The notes: a model not told the origin generated them from the letters alone. DNA of 64,000 nt from Pseudomonas taiwanensis (GCF_013393345.1 NZ_QJRF01000066.1:124001-188000), one strand, 5' to 3'. Positions 16,551 to 25,437 are shown, counted from the first letter of the stretch. Numbers and translations: made by a program.

Positions 16551-16644
16551 GTAGGGGCGAATTCATTCGCCAAGGACTGCGCAGCAGACCCTGCCTGGGA
16601 GGGCAGACCTTCGGCCTGCTTGGCGAATGAATTCGCCCCTACAG
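16551..16644. repeat. Inverted intergenic repeat, GGGGCGAATTCATTCGC family
   Basis: GTAGGGGCGAATTCATTCGC on the left mirrors GCGAATGAATTCGCCCCTAC on the right, with about 50 bases between. Other copies: 40779-40872, 45940-46040, 54862-54943, 60041-60137; a partial copy is near 30340-30372. Confidence 0.85.
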
Positions 16645-16671
16645 GAAAAGCGCCCCTCCAAATCGAACAAA

Positions 16672-16685
16672 ATAACGAACACAAA
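16672..16685. promoter_or_regulatory. Candidate operator half upstream of mdtJI
   Basis: ATAACGAACACAAA nearly matches the reverse complement of ATTGTGTTCATTAT at 16745-16758, so two related, oppositely oriented sites lie 60 bp apart in the mdtJI promoter region. Confidence 0.4.
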
Positions 16686-16746
16686 CTCAGCCGCGACAAG
16701 CCACCACAGCCACTAAATTGCCTTTCACCCTCAATATCGCTAACAT

Positions 16747-16768
16747 TGTGTTCATTATGCTGAACACA
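16747..16768. promoter_or_regulatory. Perfect 8-bp palindrome in the mdtJI leader
   Basis: TGTGTTCA and TGAACACA flank the 6-base spacer TTATGC. As DNA it could bind a dimeric repressor. As RNA it would form a hairpin whose loop holds the ATG of the possible leader peptide. The choice between these is open. Confidence 0.5.
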
Positions 16769-16834
16769 CTGCTCCACCCCTTCCTCTTCGCCCGCCTCGC
16801 TTCCCGCGAGCGCCACTGGACCGGCGACCTGTAG
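16757..16834 (+). CDS. Possible 25-residue leader peptide upstream of mdtJ
   Basis: An open frame encodes MLNTLLHPFLFARLASRERH followed by WTGDL and a stop, 124 bases before mdtJ. There is no clear ribosome site, and its ATG lies in the loop of the 16747-16768 palindrome; a GTG at 16748 is in frame. From memory, the E. coli mdtJI leader carries a short upstream frame (mdtU) needed for spermidine induction, which motivates the call. Evidence here is only position, the long leader and the Arg-rich end. It could be chance. Confidence 0.3.
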   Translation: MLNTLLHPFLFARLASRERHWTGDL

Positions 16835-16958
16835 CCCCTCCCCTTTCCTCATTGCCGTGGAAGCGTCGGGCGCACCCCGATGTTCCAAGGTCAGGATTTC
16901 CTGCAAACACGTCGTTCGCCTCCGGGCGGAGGGCTCTGCATGCCCATGGGAGGGCACC

Positions 16959-17315
16959 ATGCGTTCCTGGTTCTATCTGTTGGCCGCGATTCTTTTTGAA
17001 GTCGTCGGCACCACTTCGATGAAGTTCGCCGCCGAGCACGCCCCCGTGTTCGGCTACGTGCTGATGTACGGCCTGATCGGCCTGTCGTATTTCTTCCTGT
17101 CGCTGGCAATCAAGCGGGTGCCGGTCGGCGTGGCGTACGCCCTCTGGGAAGGTATTGGCATCGTGCTGATCACCCTCGTCAGTGTGACCTGGCTGGGCGA
17201 GAGCATCGGCTTGATCAAAGCGCTCGGCCTGACGGTGATGATCGCCGGCATCCTGCTGATCAAGTTCGGTACCCGTGCCGCACACGAGGCCCACGGCCAG
17301 GAGGTGATGGCATGA
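16959..17315 (+). CDS. mdtJ: SMR transporter subunit, MdtJ type
   Basis: A 118-residue four-helix SMR protein beginning [20 protein letters not shown], with the essential Glu at position 14, and the helix 3 motif [20 protein letters not shown]. The start at 16959 has GGGAGGG 5 bases upstream. It overlaps mdtI by 4 bases (ATGA), and paired SMR genes usually make an obligate heterodimer with fixed opposite orientation. The MdtJI pair of E. coli exports spermidine. That substrate is a family-based suggestion, since paired SMRs also export drugs or guanidine-like cations. Confidence 0.82.
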   Translation: MRSWFYLLAAILFEVVGTTSMKFAAEHAPVFGYVLMYGLIGLSYFFLSLAIKRVPVGVAYALWEGIGIVLITLVSVTWLGESIGLIKALGLTVMIAGILLIKFGTRAAHEAHGQEVMA

Positions 17316-17641
17316 ACGGCGTGACCTGGATTCACTTCGCCTGGCTCGGCGCCGCCATCGCCCTGGAGGTGCTGGCCAACGTGCTGCTGAAGTATTCCGA
17401 CGGCTTCCGCCGTCGTTTGCTGGGGGGTGCGGCGATTCTCTGCATCCTGATGGCCTTCACCGCACTGGCGCAGGCGGTACGCGGTATCGACCTGTCGCTG
17501 GCCTATGCCATCTGGGGCGGTTTCGGCATCCTCGCCACTGTCGCAGTGGGCTGGACGCTGTTCGGCCAGCGCCTGGCGGGCCGTGGTTGGCTCGGATTGG
17601 GATTGCTGCTGGTGGGGATGGGGTTGCTGAAACTGGCGTGA
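17312..17641 (+). CDS. mdtI: SMR transporter subunit, MdtI type
   Basis: A 109-residue partner of the preceding SMR protein, with four helices. It contains [20 protein letters not shown], where the Glu of helix 1 sits at about position 15, and [20 protein letters not shown] in helix 3. The [19 protein letters not shown] end is typical of MdtI. The ATGA overlap with mdtJ implies coupled translation in equal amounts, as required for a heterodimer. No gene follows on this strand; a repeat block and the phhR terminator come next. Confidence 0.82.
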   Translation: MNGVTWIHFAWLGAAIALEVLANVLLKYSDGFRRRLLGGAAILCILMAFTALAQAVRGIDLSLAYAIWGGFGILATVAVGWTLFGQRLAGRGWLGLGLLLVGMGLLKLA

Positions 17642-17658
17642 AACTCGGAAATGCCCCT

Positions 17659-17787
17659 GTAGGGTGGATCACGCTTCATCGATCCACCATGGGTGTTGAG
17701 CCTGGCCACGCTGGTGGATGTAAAAAGCGACATCCACCCTACACACCGGCCCCGCTCGTTGGGTTTCGTTCCTCTACCCAACCTACG
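17659..17787. repeat. Two adjoining intergenic repeats (GTAGGGTGGA and GTTGGG families)
   Basis: 17659-17743 is a close copy of the element at 14338-14422, with the same arms and the same inner GGTGGATGTAAAAAGCGACA segment. 17757-17787 (CGTTGGGTTTCGTTCC...CCCAACCTACG) is a short member of the GTAGGTTGG family. Together with the terminator after them they fill most of the space between mdtI and phhR; the rest shows nothing. Confidence 0.75.
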
Positions 17788-17826
17788 TCATCGTCCGGCC
17801 GCTGCACCCGCCAAAAAATCGCGGGC

Positions 17827-17854
17827 AAAAAAAGGGGCGACCATCTGGTCGCCC
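17827..17854 (-). terminator. Rho-independent terminator downstream of phhR
   Basis: GGGCGACCA and TGGTCGCCC form a 9-bp stem with a minimal loop. Seven consecutive A on the plus strand become a T-tract when read on the minus strand, so it stops phhR transcripts. Confidence 0.75.
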
Positions 17855-17965
17855 GCCCAATCATTCCGGGAGAGGAATGTCAGAAACGCTTGTGTCCGCA
17901 TCACGCAAGATTCAGACAGGACCCTTTTTACGCATCCTCCCTCCCCCGGACCATTGAACGATGGT

Positions 17966-19525
17966 CTAACTCTCGTCCTTGCCCAATCCGTGCAACTTCA
18001 GTTTGTTGGCGATGGTGGTGTGGGAAACCCCGAGGCGTTTGCCCAGTTGGCGGCTGCTGGGATGCTCGGCGTAGAGCCGTTCCAGCACCGCCTTTTCGAA
18101 GCGGCCGATGATCACGTCCAGCCCGCCGTCCAGTGAAAAGTCGCCCAAGGGCTGCGGCGCGCCATAGTCCGGCAGGCGGATATGTTCGGGACGGACGGTG
18201 CCGCCATCACACAGCGAAACCGCCTGGAACAACACGTTCTCCAGTTGCCGCACATTGCCCGGCCAGTGGTAGTGGCCGAGTTTGTCCAGCACTTGCGGCG
18301 CCAGTTTCGGCAGGCTGCAGCCGATCTGTCGGCTGGCCGAATCGAGGAAGTGGTCCGCCAGCGGCGGCAGGCCGTCCAGGCACTCGCGCAATGGCGGGAT
18401 GTGCAGCGACAGCACGTTGAGTCGGTGGTAGAGGTCCTGGCGGAATTCGCCCTTGGAGCAGAGTTCGGACAGGTCCACCTGGGTAGCGCAGATCACCCGC
18501 ACGTCGAGGTAAACCTCTTCATCGCTGCCCACCCGGCGGAAGCAACCGTCCTGCAGGAAGCGCAGGAGCTTGGCCTGCAGGCGCGGACTCATCTCGCCAA
18601 CACCATCGAGGAACAGGGTGCCGCCGGCGGTGAGTTCCAGAAGACCGAGCTTGCCTTCCGGTCGGGCGCCCTCGAAGGCGCCGGGGCCGTAGCCGAACAG
18701 TTCGGTCTCGGCCATGGATTCGGGCAGGCCGGCGCAGTTCAGCGCCATGAACGGCGACTGCCCGCGTGGGCTGGCCAGGTGGCAGGCGCGGGCCAGCAGT
18801 TCCTTGCCGGTGCCGGTCTCGCCTTCGATCAGCAGCGGCGCATCCAGCGGTGCCATGCGCCGGGCTTCGCGGACCACAGCGGCCATCACCCTGGAGCTCT
18901 GGAAGATGCTGTCGAAGCCTCGCAGCTCATGCTTGCGCACGTTGTAGATGCGCTCGCCAACCCGGTCGGCGCGATGCAGTGTCAGCACCGCGCCAGCCAG
19001 GGCTTCGCTTTCATCGTGCTCGGACTGCAACGGCGCGATATCGGCGAGGAAGGTGTCGCCCTTGACCTTGATGCGCAGCCCATTGATCCGGGCCTTGTTG
19101 GCGCGCACCAGTTCCGGCAGGTCGAAGTCCTCGACATAACGCGACAACGGGATTCCCGGCACTTCGTCCACGCGCACGCCAAGCAGTTGGGCCGCCGCGC
19201 GGTTGGCTGCGACTATCGAGCCGCCCATATCGATGGACAGCACCGGGAAATCCAGCGCGCCCAGCAACGCGTTCAGCTCCAGATGGCGGCGCTCGCTGGG
19301 CATCAGTCCCACGCGCTTGACGCCGAACACGCCCGGAATAGCTTCGAGCTTCGGCCGCAGCGACTGCAGCTGCAGGTTGATCATGTTCGGACAGAGCAGG
19401 TAGATGGCATTGCCCTGGTCGCCGCCGACTTCACCGCGATTGACGTTGATGCCGTAATCGACGAGCAGGTTGAGGATGTCGCGGAGGATTCCCACGCGGT
19501 TCTGGCAATGGACTTTGATACGCAT
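17966..19525 (-). CDS. phhR: Aromatic amino acid regulator PhhR (TyrR family)
   Basis: A 519-residue regulator. It has an N-terminal ACT domain (MRIKVHCQNRVGILRDILNL), a PAS domain (LDFPVLSIDMGGSIVAANRA, about 92-111), an AAA+ domain with Walker A GETGTGKE and Walker B GGTLFLDGVGE, and a C-terminal helix-turn-helix (RQLGKRLGVSHTTIANKLKL). The sigma-54 contact loop GAFTGA is replaced by GAFEGA, as in TyrR proteins that work with sigma-70. The start at 19525 matches the conserved ACT N-terminus; the 78-residue upstream extension has no family features. It is divergent from phhABC, which it should activate with phenylalanine or tyrosine. Confidence 0.95.
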   Translation of the reverse strand: MRIKVHCQNRVGILRDILNLLVDYGINVNRGEVGGDQGNAIYLLCPNMINLQLQSLRPKLEAIPGVFGVKRVGLMPSERRHLELNALLGALDFPVLSIDMGGSIVAANRAAAQLLGVRVDEVPGIPLSRYVEDFDLPELVRANKARINGLRIKVKGDTFLADIAPLQSEHDESEALAGAVLTLHRADRVGERIYNVRKHELRGFDSIFQSSRVMAAVVREARRMAPLDAPLLIEGETGTGKELLARACHLASPRGQSPFMALNCAGLPESMAETELFGYGPGAFEGARPEGKLGLLELTAGGTLFLDGVGEMSPRLQAKLLRFLQDGCFRRVGSDEEVYLDVRVICATQVDLSELCSKGEFRQDLYHRLNVLSLHIPPLRECLDGLPPLADHFLDSASRQIGCSLPKLAPQVLDKLGHYHWPGNVRQLENVLFQAVSLCDGGTVRPEHIRLPDYGAPQPLGDFSLDGGLDVIIGRFEKAVLERLYAEHPSSRQLGKRLGVSHTTIANKLKLHGLGKDES

Positions 19526-19655
19526 CAAGCACCCCTGGGTCGGGTTGTTCCTTGGGTAATCGACGAAAGAATCCGTTCTCGACCCCACTTTTCCGTCAAG
19601 AATATGTGACATATCGCCGCTCCGACAAGGCGATATCTGGCCTCCCCGCCGCCAC

Positions 19656-19673
19656 TGTAAATATTTCCTTACG
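19656..19673 (+). promoter_or_regulatory. PhhR/TyrR box upstream of phhA
   Basis: TGTAAA-TATTTC-CTTACG fits the TyrR-family consensus TGTAAA-N6-TTTACA with two mismatches. It lies 112 bp before phhA and 130 bp before phhR, suitable for control of both. Confidence 0.7.
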
Positions 19674-19785
19674 CTTTGACGACCCTGCCTGGTCCTATGC
19701 AGGCCTTGCCCCTGCTGCGTTGTGGCCCGGTCTGCGCTATCGATATGGCAACACAACAACGAAGCCCCATCCCCCAGGAGGCCGA

Positions 19786-20577
19786 ATGAAAACGACGCAG
19801 TACGTGGCCCGCGAACCCGATGCCAACGGTTTCATCCATTACCCGGAAACCGACCATCAGGTATGGAACACCCTGATCACCCGCCAGTTGAAAGTGATCG
19901 AAGGCCGCGCATGTCAGGAATATTTCGACGGCATCGAGCAGCTCGGCCTGCCCCATGACCGCATTCCGCAACTGGGCGAAATCAACAAGGTGCTCCAGGC
20001 GACCACTGGTTGGAGCGTTGCCCGCGTTCCGGCGCTGATCCCCTTCCAGACCTTCTTCGAACTGCTGGCCAGCCAGCAATTCCCGGTAGCCACCTTCATC
20101 CGCACGCCGGAAGAGCTGGACTACCTGCAAGAGCCGGACATCTTCCACGAGATCTTTGGCCACTGCCCGCTGCTGACCAACCCCTGGTTCGCCGAATTTA
20201 CCCACACCTACGGCAAGCTCGGCCTCAAGGCCACCAAAGAGGAGCGTGTCTACCTCGCGCGCCTGTACTGGATGACCATCGAGTTCGGCCTGATGGAAAC
20301 CTCGCAGGGCCGGCGTATCTATGGCGGCGGCATCCTCTCCTCGCCGAAGGAGACGGTCTACGCTCTGTCGGGTGAGCCCGAGCACCAGGCCTTCGACCCG
20401 CTGGAATGCATGCGCACCCCCTACCGCATCGACATCCTGCAACCGCTGTATTTCGTGCTGCCGGACCTCAAGCGCCTGTTCGACCTGGCCCATGAAGACA
20501 TCATGGCGCTGGTGCACAAGGCCATGGGCATGGGCCTGCACGCGCCCAAGTTCCCGCCGAAGCCGAAGGCTGCCTGA
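19786..20577 (+). CDS. phhA: Phenylalanine-4-hydroxylase
   Basis: A 263-residue monomeric aromatic amino acid hydroxylase that converts phenylalanine to tyrosine using tetrahydrobiopterin-type cofactor, oxygen and non-haem iron. The iron ligands are visible: two His in [14 protein letters not shown] (about residues 120-133) and Glu in [13 protein letters not shown] (about 160-172). The start at 19786 has AGGAGG 4 bases upstream. It lacks the regulatory and tetramer domains of animal enzymes, as usual in bacteria. It is followed by phhB and phhC, with an intergenic repeat between phhA and phhB. Confidence 0.97.
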   Translation: MKTTQYVAREPDANGFIHYPETDHQVWNTLITRQLKVIEGRACQEYFDGIEQLGLPHDRIPQLGEINKVLQATTGWSVARVPALIPFQTFFELLASQQFPVATFIRTPEELDYLQEPDIFHEIFGHCPLLTNPWFAEFTHTYGKLGLKATKEERVYLARLYWMTIEFGLMETSQGRRIYGGGILSSPKETVYALSGEPEHQAFDPLECMRTPYRIDILQPLYFVLPDLKRLFDLAHEDIMALVHKAMGMGLHAPKFPPKPKAA

Positions 20578-20593
20578 GTCACACGGAATGAAC

Positions 20594-20680
20594 GTTGGTT
20601 GGGCCGGGCGGCGTTCCGCTGAACGCCGCGACGCCCAACAACCCACGCGTTGGGCTTCGCTTCGCTCTGCCCAACCTACA
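20594..20680. repeat. Intergenic repeat inside the phh operon
   Basis: GTTGGTTGGGCCGGGCGGCG on the left and GCTCTGCCCAACCTACAAA on the right are the arms of the GTAGGTTGG family; the inner GTTGGGCTTCGCTTCGCTCT is identical to the copy at 14513-14531. It fills most of the phhA-phhB gap. Confidence 0.8.
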
Positions 20681-20698
20681 AAAATACTGGAGCCCCCC

Positions 20699-21055
20699 AT
20701 GACCGCCCTGTCCCAAGCCCATTGCGAAGCCTGCCGCGCCGACGCACCGCTGGTATCCGACGAAGAACTGGCCGTACTGATCAAGCAGATCCCCGACTGG
20801 AATATCGAAGTGCGTGACGGCGTCATGCAGCTGGAGAAGGAATTCCGCTTCAAGAACTTCCGCTATGCCCTGGCCTTCACCAATGCAGTGGGCGCCATTG
20901 CCGAGGAAGAAGGTCATCACCCGGGTCTGCTGACCGAGTGGGGCAAGGTCACCGTGACCTGGTGGAGCCATGAGGCCAAGGGCCTGCATCGCAACGACTT
21001 CATCATGTCCGCTCGTACCGACCAGGTCGCGGAGACCGCCGAGGGCCGTAAATGA
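20699..21055 (+). CDS. phhB: Pterin-4a-carbinolamine dehydratase
   Basis: A 118-residue enzyme that dehydrates the 4a-hydroxypterin product of PhhA and so recycles the cofactor. It has the family core: [20 protein letters not shown], then the EGHHPGL motif near residues 71-77, then a [14 protein letters not shown] segment (88-100); these His residues form the active site. The start at 20699 follows GGAGCCCCCC. It overlaps phhC by 4 bases. In Pseudomonas PhhB is also needed for stable PhhA expression. Confidence 0.95.
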   Translation: MTALSQAHCEACRADAPLVSDEELAVLIKQIPDWNIEVRDGVMQLEKEFRFKNFRYALAFTNAVGAIAEEEGHHPGLLTEWGKVTVTWWSHEAKGLHRNDFIMSARTDQVAETAEGRK

Positions 21056-22245
21056 GCCATTTCGCCAAGGTAGGCCGGGTGCCCGGCGATCCCATCCTCG
21101 GTTTGATGGACGCCTACCGCCTGGACCCCAACCCGGCCAAGATCGACCTTGGCGTGGGCGTCTACAAGGACGCCCGGGGCCTGACGCCCATTCCCCATGC
21201 AGTGAAACTCGCCGAGCAACGCCTGGTGGACACCGAAACCACCAAGACCTACATCGGCGGCCACGGTGACGCGGCCTTCGGCCGACTGCTGCTGGACCTG
21301 GTGCTGGGTACCGGCAACTCGCTCGAGGCTGCAGGCCGCGCCGGTGCTACCCAGACTCCGGGCGGCACCGGCGCACTGCGTCTGGCGGCGGAATTCATCG
21401 CCAGCAACCTGCCGGGCCGTGGCGTGTGGCTGAGCGATCCGACTTGGCCGATCCACGAAACCATCTTTGCCGGTGCCGGCATCGCGGTCCGTCACTATCC
21501 CTACGTGGATGCGGCCAACCGCCTGGATGTGAGCGCCCTGCTCGCAGCCCTGGAGCAGATCCCCAACGGTGACGTGGTGCTGCTGCATGCGTGCTGCCAC
21601 AACCCCACCGGCTTCGACCTTTCCCAGGACGACTGGCGCAAGGTGCTGGAGGTAGTCAAGGCGCGCGAGCTGCTGCCGCTGATCGACTTCGCCTACCAGG
21701 GTTTCGGTGATGGCCTGGAAGAAGACGCCTGGGCCGTGCGCCTGTTCGCCGAGGCGCTGCCGGAAGTGCTGGTCACCAGCTCGTGCTCGAAGAACTTCGG
21801 TCTCTACCGCGAGCGTACCGGCGCACTGATCGTCTGCGCCGCCGACACCGAGAAGCTGGTCGACGTTCGCAGCCAACTGGCCTTCCTCGCCCGAAACCTC
21901 TGGTCCACCCCGCCCGCCCACGGCGCCGCGGTGGTCGCCACCATCCTCGGTGACGCCACGCTCAAGACCCAGTGGATGACGGAACTGGAAGTCATGCGTT
22001 CACGCGTCGCAGAACTGCGTGCTGGCCTGGTGGAAGCCCTGCAGCCCTATGGCCTCGCGGATCGTTTCGCCCACATCGGCGCGCAACGCGGCATGTTCTC
22101 CTACACCGGCCTCTCGCCTGAACAGGTGGCCCGCCTGCGTGCGGAGTTCAGCGTGTACATGGTGAGCACCGGCCGGGCCAACGTCGCGGGGCTGGACCAC
22201 AGCCGCATCGCCGACCTGGCCGCTGCCATCGCCAAGGTCTGCTGA
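21052..22245 (+). CDS. phhC: Aromatic amino acid aminotransferase
   Basis: A 397-residue class I PLP aminotransferase, close to TyrB/AspC. The N-terminus has [20 protein letters not shown], the PLP pocket shows [17 protein letters not shown] (about 183-199), and the PLP lysine is in [13 protein letters not shown] at about position 247; the domain ends with the [10 protein letters not shown] region. It moves the amino group of tyrosine or phenylalanine to 2-oxoglutarate, the step after PhhA. The ATGA overlap with phhB shows translational coupling. Confidence 0.95.
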   Translation: MSHFAKVGRVPGDPILGLMDAYRLDPNPAKIDLGVGVYKDARGLTPIPHAVKLAEQRLVDTETTKTYIGGHGDAAFGRLLLDLVLGTGNSLEAAGRAGATQTPGGTGALRLAAEFIASNLPGRGVWLSDPTWPIHETIFAGAGIAVRHYPYVDAANRLDVSALLAALEQIPNGDVVLLHACCHNPTGFDLSQDDWRKVLEVVKARELLPLIDFAYQGFGDGLEEDAWAVRLFAEALPEVLVTSSCSKNFGLYRERTGALIVCAADTEKLVDVRSQLAFLARNLWSTPPAHGAAVVATILGDATLKTQWMTELEVMRSRVAELRAGLVEALQPYGLADRFAHIGAQRGMFSYTGLSPEQVARLRAEFSVYMVSTGRANVAGLDHSRIADLAAAIAKVC

Positions 22246-22456
22246 GGCACGCGCTTCCCACAGGTTGTGGCTCGGAGAGCCCAATCTGTGGGATGTTTTG
22301 CAGCCGTTAGCAGATGAGGTCTTAACGGAAGCAAAGCCTTGCCCTCCGTCCCCCGCCTCGTTTCGCCCCGTACCAACCTGTTTGACTTCTCCCGGCGCAA
22401 TTCACCGCTGTCGTAGCACCGCGCTCGTCGTTTAACGATGCTTCTGGAAAACCAGA

Positions 22457-22491
22457 CCCTCAAGGTGCGGAGCGTCCGCGCACCTTGAGGG
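22457..22491 (-). terminator. Strong hairpin after the second azoR gene
   Basis: CCCTCAAGGTGCG and CGCACCTTGAGGG form a perfect 13-bp stem with a 9-base loop, 15 bp after the azoR stop. On the minus strand it is followed by GTCTGGTTTTCC, a modest T-run. Confidence 0.7.
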
Positions 22492-22505
22492 AGCGAAGCG
22501 GTGAA

Positions 22506-23105
22506 TCAGGCAACTTGTGCCAGTTGAGCCTTGGCCGAAGCCAGGCCTTTCTCCTGGAACTCGTTGCCCATGTTCAGGCCTTCGGCGTGGATGAAGGTCA
22601 CGTCATGGATACCAATGAAGCTCATGGCCTGGCGCAGGTAAGGTTCCTGATGGTCCATGGGGCTGCCGGAGTAGATGCCGCCGCGAGCGGTCAGGACGAA
22701 GGCACGCTTGCCGGTGAGCAGGCCTTTCGGGCCGGTTTCGGTGTACTTGAAGGTGACGCCGGCGCGCAGCACGTGGTCCAGCCAGGACTTCAGGGTGCTG
22801 GGGATGGCGAAGTTGTACATGGGGGCAGCCATGACCAGTACATCGGCAGCCAGGAGTTCCTCGGTCAGCAGGTTGGAACGCTGCAGGGCGGCTTTCTCGC
22901 TGTCGCTCTGCTGGTCCGCGGGCTTCATCCAGCCGCCCAGCAGATCGCCGTCCAGGTGCGGAACCTGTTCGATGGCGAGGTCGCGAACGGTGATTTCATC
23001 TGCCGGGTGGGCGGCTTGCCACTTGGCAATGAAGTCCTGGGTGAGCTGGCGGGAAACGGAACCTTGCTGGCGGGCACTGCTTTCGATGACGAGTACACGG
23101 GACAT
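22506..23105 (-). CDS. azoR: FMN-dependent NADH-azoreductase (second copy)
   Basis: A 199-residue flavodoxin-fold azoreductase and quinone reductase, about as long as E. coli AzoR. It has VIESSARQQGSVSRQLTQDF at residues 6-25, the flavin motif AAPMYNFAIPSTLKSWLDHV near 92-111, and LTARGGIYSGSPMDHQEPYL near 141. The start at 23105 has GGAGG 8 bases upstream. It differs clearly from the azoR at 14871-15509, so it is not a recent duplicate. The order azoR, small periplasmic gene, LysR, hydrolase, ppiA, ABC exporter recalls the PA3223-PA3228 region of P. aeruginosa. Confidence 0.9.
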   Translation of the reverse strand: MSRVLVIESSARQQGSVSRQLTQDFIAKWQAAHPADEITVRDLAIEQVPHLDGDLLGGWMKPADQQSDSEKAALQRSNLLTEELLAADVLVMAAPMYNFAIPSTLKSWLDHVLRAGVTFKYTETGPKGLLTGKRAFVLTARGGIYSGSPMDHQEPYLRQAMSFIGIHDVTFIHAEGLNMGNEFQEKGLASAKAQLAQVA

Positions 23106-23149
23106 TTGGGCTACCTCCATCGGGGGTTGATTGCGTCGATGGGGCGCAG

Positions 23150-23166
23150 ATTAGATCGTCACTAAT
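23150..23166. promoter_or_regulatory. Candidate LysR-type operator upstream of azoR
   Basis: ATTAG and CTAAT are separated by 7 bases, fitting the T-N11-A pattern, 45 bp before the azoR start. A hairpin AAGCGGA...TCCGCTT follows at about 23175-23192. Confidence 0.4.
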
Positions 23167-23265
23167 CGATGAAAAAGCGGAAATATCCGCTTCAAAATAT
23201 CAAGAAAGTTGATTTGTAGTAGGAGGGGCACTAGGCTGCTTGCTGTGCCCGAATTCGCGTTTTGA

Positions 23266-23580
23266 CTACTTGGGATTGCAAGTCAGCTTGATCCGCAGCT
23301 TGATGATCGCGCGGCTGAAATTAGCGGTCAGGTAAGCGCTCTTGCCGTTCTCAATGACGGCCTTGCGCACCTTTGGGGTCTCCGGGCCGTTCACGAATAC
23401 CACCTTGCACTCTGCCGGCGTTCCACCGACGTTCTGAATGTTGATGGCGGCCAGGTTGTTGTCGATGTCCGTGGTGTCGTAGACGAGTTCGGCGCCGTTG
23501 TACTGCTTCTCCACTTCGATGGGGTAAGCGAAGGCCAGGGTTGGCAGCAGGGCGAACAAGGCACAGCACAGCTTTTTCAT
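23266..23580 (-). CDS. Small periplasmic protein of unknown function
   Basis: A 104-residue protein with a clear signal peptide (MKKLCCALFALLPTLAFAYP, cleavage after AFA), followed by an all-beta domain of about 85 residues: YPIEVEKQYNGAEL, INIQNVGGTPAECKVVFVNG and a C-terminal LRIKLTCNPK strand. Two Cys in the mature part could form a disulfide. Relatives in pseudomonads have, to my memory, been mislabelled 3-phosphoglycerate kinase, which this is not. The upstream extension to 23691 has no features. It is divergent from the LysR gene at 23690. Confidence 0.75.
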   Translation of the reverse strand: MKKLCCALFALLPTLAFAYPIEVEKQYNGAELVYDTTDIDNNLAAINIQNVGGTPAECKVVFVNGPETPKVRKAVIENGKSAYLTANFSRAIIKLRIKLTCNPK

Positions 23581-23689
23581 GGGCGATCTCCAGTGCAGAG
23601 GCCGCCAGCTTAACAGAGCGCCGCAAGCGGAATCAGCGCCATGAGCGCGCCCAATTTGCCGGCATAAGCAGCTAGAGGAGCAGCTCCGC

Positions 23690-24616
23690 ATGAAAGCCCC
23701 GCGCGTGACACTGGACCAGTGGCGAACCCTGCAAGCGGTCGTGGACCACGGCGGTTTCGCCCAGGCCGCCGAAGCGACCCATCGTTCGCAATCCTCGGTC
23801 AGCTATACGGTTGCGCGCATGCAGGAACAGCTGGGCGTTCCGCTGTTGCGCATCGAAGGTCGCAAGGCCGTGCTGACCGAAGCCGGCGAAGTGCTGCTGC
23901 GACGCTCGCGGCAACTGGTCAAGCAGGCCAGCCAACTGGAAGAACTCGCCCACCATATGGAGCAAGGCTGGGAAGCCGAAGTACGCCTGGTGGTGGACGC
24001 GGCCTATCCCAATGCCCGCCTGGTGCGCGCCCTCACCGCCTTCATGCCGCAGAGCCGCGGCTGCCGCGTGCGCCTGCGGGAAGAAGTGCTGTCCGGCGTG
24101 GAGGAGGTGCTGCTGGAGGGTTCGGCCGACCTCGCCATCACCACACTGGATATCCAAGGCTACCTGGGTGCCGGACTCTGCTCGGTAGAGTTCGTCGCCG
24201 TCGCTCACCCCGACCATCCCCTGCATCGCTTGCAACGGGAGATCAGCTTCCAGGACCTGGAAAGCCAGTTGCAGGTGGTGATTCGCGATACCGGCCGGAC
24301 CCAGCCGCGCAACGTCGGCTGGCTGGGTGCGGAACAACGCTGGACCGTTGGCAGCCTGTCCACAGCCGCCAACTTCGTCAGCAGCGGCCTCGGTTTCGCC
24401 TGGCTGCCGCGCCACCTCATCGAGCGGGAACTCAAGGAAGGCCAGCTCAAGCCGCTGCCCATGGAGCAAGGTGGTAGTCGCCATCCCTCCTTCTATCTAT
24501 ATGCCAACAAGGACAAGGCCCTCGGCCCGGCGTCGCAGATCCTGGTCGAACTGATCAAGACCTTCGATTCCGCCCCCCTGGATGCCCCCTTCGCCGCTCC
24601 GCTTCCCAGCGCCTGA
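23690..24616 (+). CDS. LysR-family transcriptional regulator
   Basis: A 308-residue LysR regulator with the winged helix at residues 6-65 (LDQWRTLQAVVDHGGFAQAA, SQSSVSYTVARMQEQLGVPL) and a substrate-binding-like effector domain. GAGGAG lies 8 bases before ATG. It is divergent from the small periplasmic gene and runs directly into the hydrolase gene (11 bp). Either neighbour, or the azoR further left, could be the target. The effector cannot be predicted. Confidence 0.9.
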   Translation: MKAPRVTLDQWRTLQAVVDHGGFAQAAEATHRSQSSVSYTVARMQEQLGVPLLRIEGRKAVLTEAGEVLLRRSRQLVKQASQLEELAHHMEQGWEAEVRLVVDAAYPNARLVRALTAFMPQSRGCRVRLREEVLSGVEEVLLEGSADLAITTLDIQGYLGAGLCSVEFVAVAHPDHPLHRLQREISFQDLESQLQVVIRDTGRTQPRNVGWLGAEQRWTVGSLSTAANFVSSGLGFAWLPRHLIERELKEGQLKPLPMEQGGSRHPSFYLYANKDKALGPASQILVELIKTFDSAPLDAPFAAPLPSA

Positions 24617-24627
24617 CAGGAGGTCAC

Positions 24628-25437
24628 ATGTCCTATTTCGAGAACGACGGTTGCCAGCTTCACTACGAGGACTACGGCCGCGGCATGCCCGTCCTGCTCG
24701 TGCACGGCCTCGGTTCCAGCACCCGCGACTGGGAATACCAGGTCCCCACCCTCGCCGCCCATTACCGGGTGATCGCCATCGATGTGCGCGGCCACGGCCG
24801 CTCCGACAAGCCCCATGAACGCTACAGCATCGCCGGCTTCGCCGATGACGTGGCGGCGCTGATCGAGCACCTCAAGCTGATCGACGTGCATCTGGTCGGC
24901 ATCAGCATGGGCGGAATGATCGGCTTCCAGCTCGGCGTCGATCACCCGGAACTGCTGCGCAGCCTCACCATCGTCAACAGCGGCCCCGAGGTGAAACCCC
25001 GCACGCCGAAGGATTTCCTGGAGATCGCCAAACGCTGGACACTCTCGCGCCTGCTCAGCCTCGAAAGCATCGCCAAGGCGCTCGGCGGCCTTCTGTTCCC
25101 GCTGCCCGAGCAGGCCGACCTGCGCCGCAAGATCGAAGAACGCTGGCCGCAAAACGACAAGCGCGCTTATCTCTCCGCGCTAAACGCCATCATTGGCTGG
25201 GGCGTGCGCGACCGCCTGCAGCGCATCCAGTGCCCGACCCTGGTGATCACTGCCGATAGCGACTACACCCCGGTCGCCCAGAAAGAGACCTACGTGAAGG
25301 AACTGCCGAACGCGCGCCTGGTGGTCATCGAGAACTCCCGTCACGCCACTCCCCTGGATCAACCCGAACGTTTCAACGCCACCCTGCTCAACTTCATTGA
25401 TGAAGTGGAGCGCAACAAGGAACAAATCCCATGCTGA
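24628..25437 (+). CDS. Alpha/beta-fold hydrolase
   Basis: A 269-residue hydrolase. The nucleophile elbow GISMGG is near residue 92 (Ser), the oxyanion HG motif is in [14 protein letters not shown] (about 24-37), a catalytic Asp is in [12 protein letters not shown] near 211, and His is in [13 protein letters not shown] near 237. The substrate is unknown; related enzymes act on esters or C-C bonds. AGGAGG sits 5 bases before the start. The end overlaps the cyclophilin gene by 7 bases, so the two are co-translated, although a joint function is not obvious. Confidence 0.9.
   Translation: MSYFENDGCQLHYEDYGRGMPVLLVHGLGSSTRDWEYQVPTLAAHYRVIAIDVRGHGRSDKPHERYSIAGFADDVAALIEHLKLIDVHLVGISMGGMIGFQLGVDHPELLRSLTIVNSGPEVKPRTPKDFLEIAKRWTLSRLLSLESIAKALGGLLFPLPEQADLRRKIEERWPQNDKRAYLSALNAIIGWGVRDRLQRIQCPTLVITADSDYTPVAQKETYVKELPNARLVVIENSRHATPLDQPERFNATLLNFIDEVERNKEQIPC

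Noticed and set aside
16770-16958. Guanidine-type riboswitch before the SMR pair
   Set aside because: I could not find the conserved ACGR-loop hairpins of the mini type nor the core of the larger types in the leader.
18600-18720. Sigma-54 dependence of PhhR
   Set aside because: The AAA+ domain has GAFEGA in place of GAFTGA, so contact with sigma-54 is unlikely, as known for TyrR-type proteins.
23266-23580. 3-phosphoglycerate kinase label for the small periplasmic protein
   Set aside because: The protein has 104 residues with a signal peptide and no nucleotide-binding fold; the kinase has about 390 residues.
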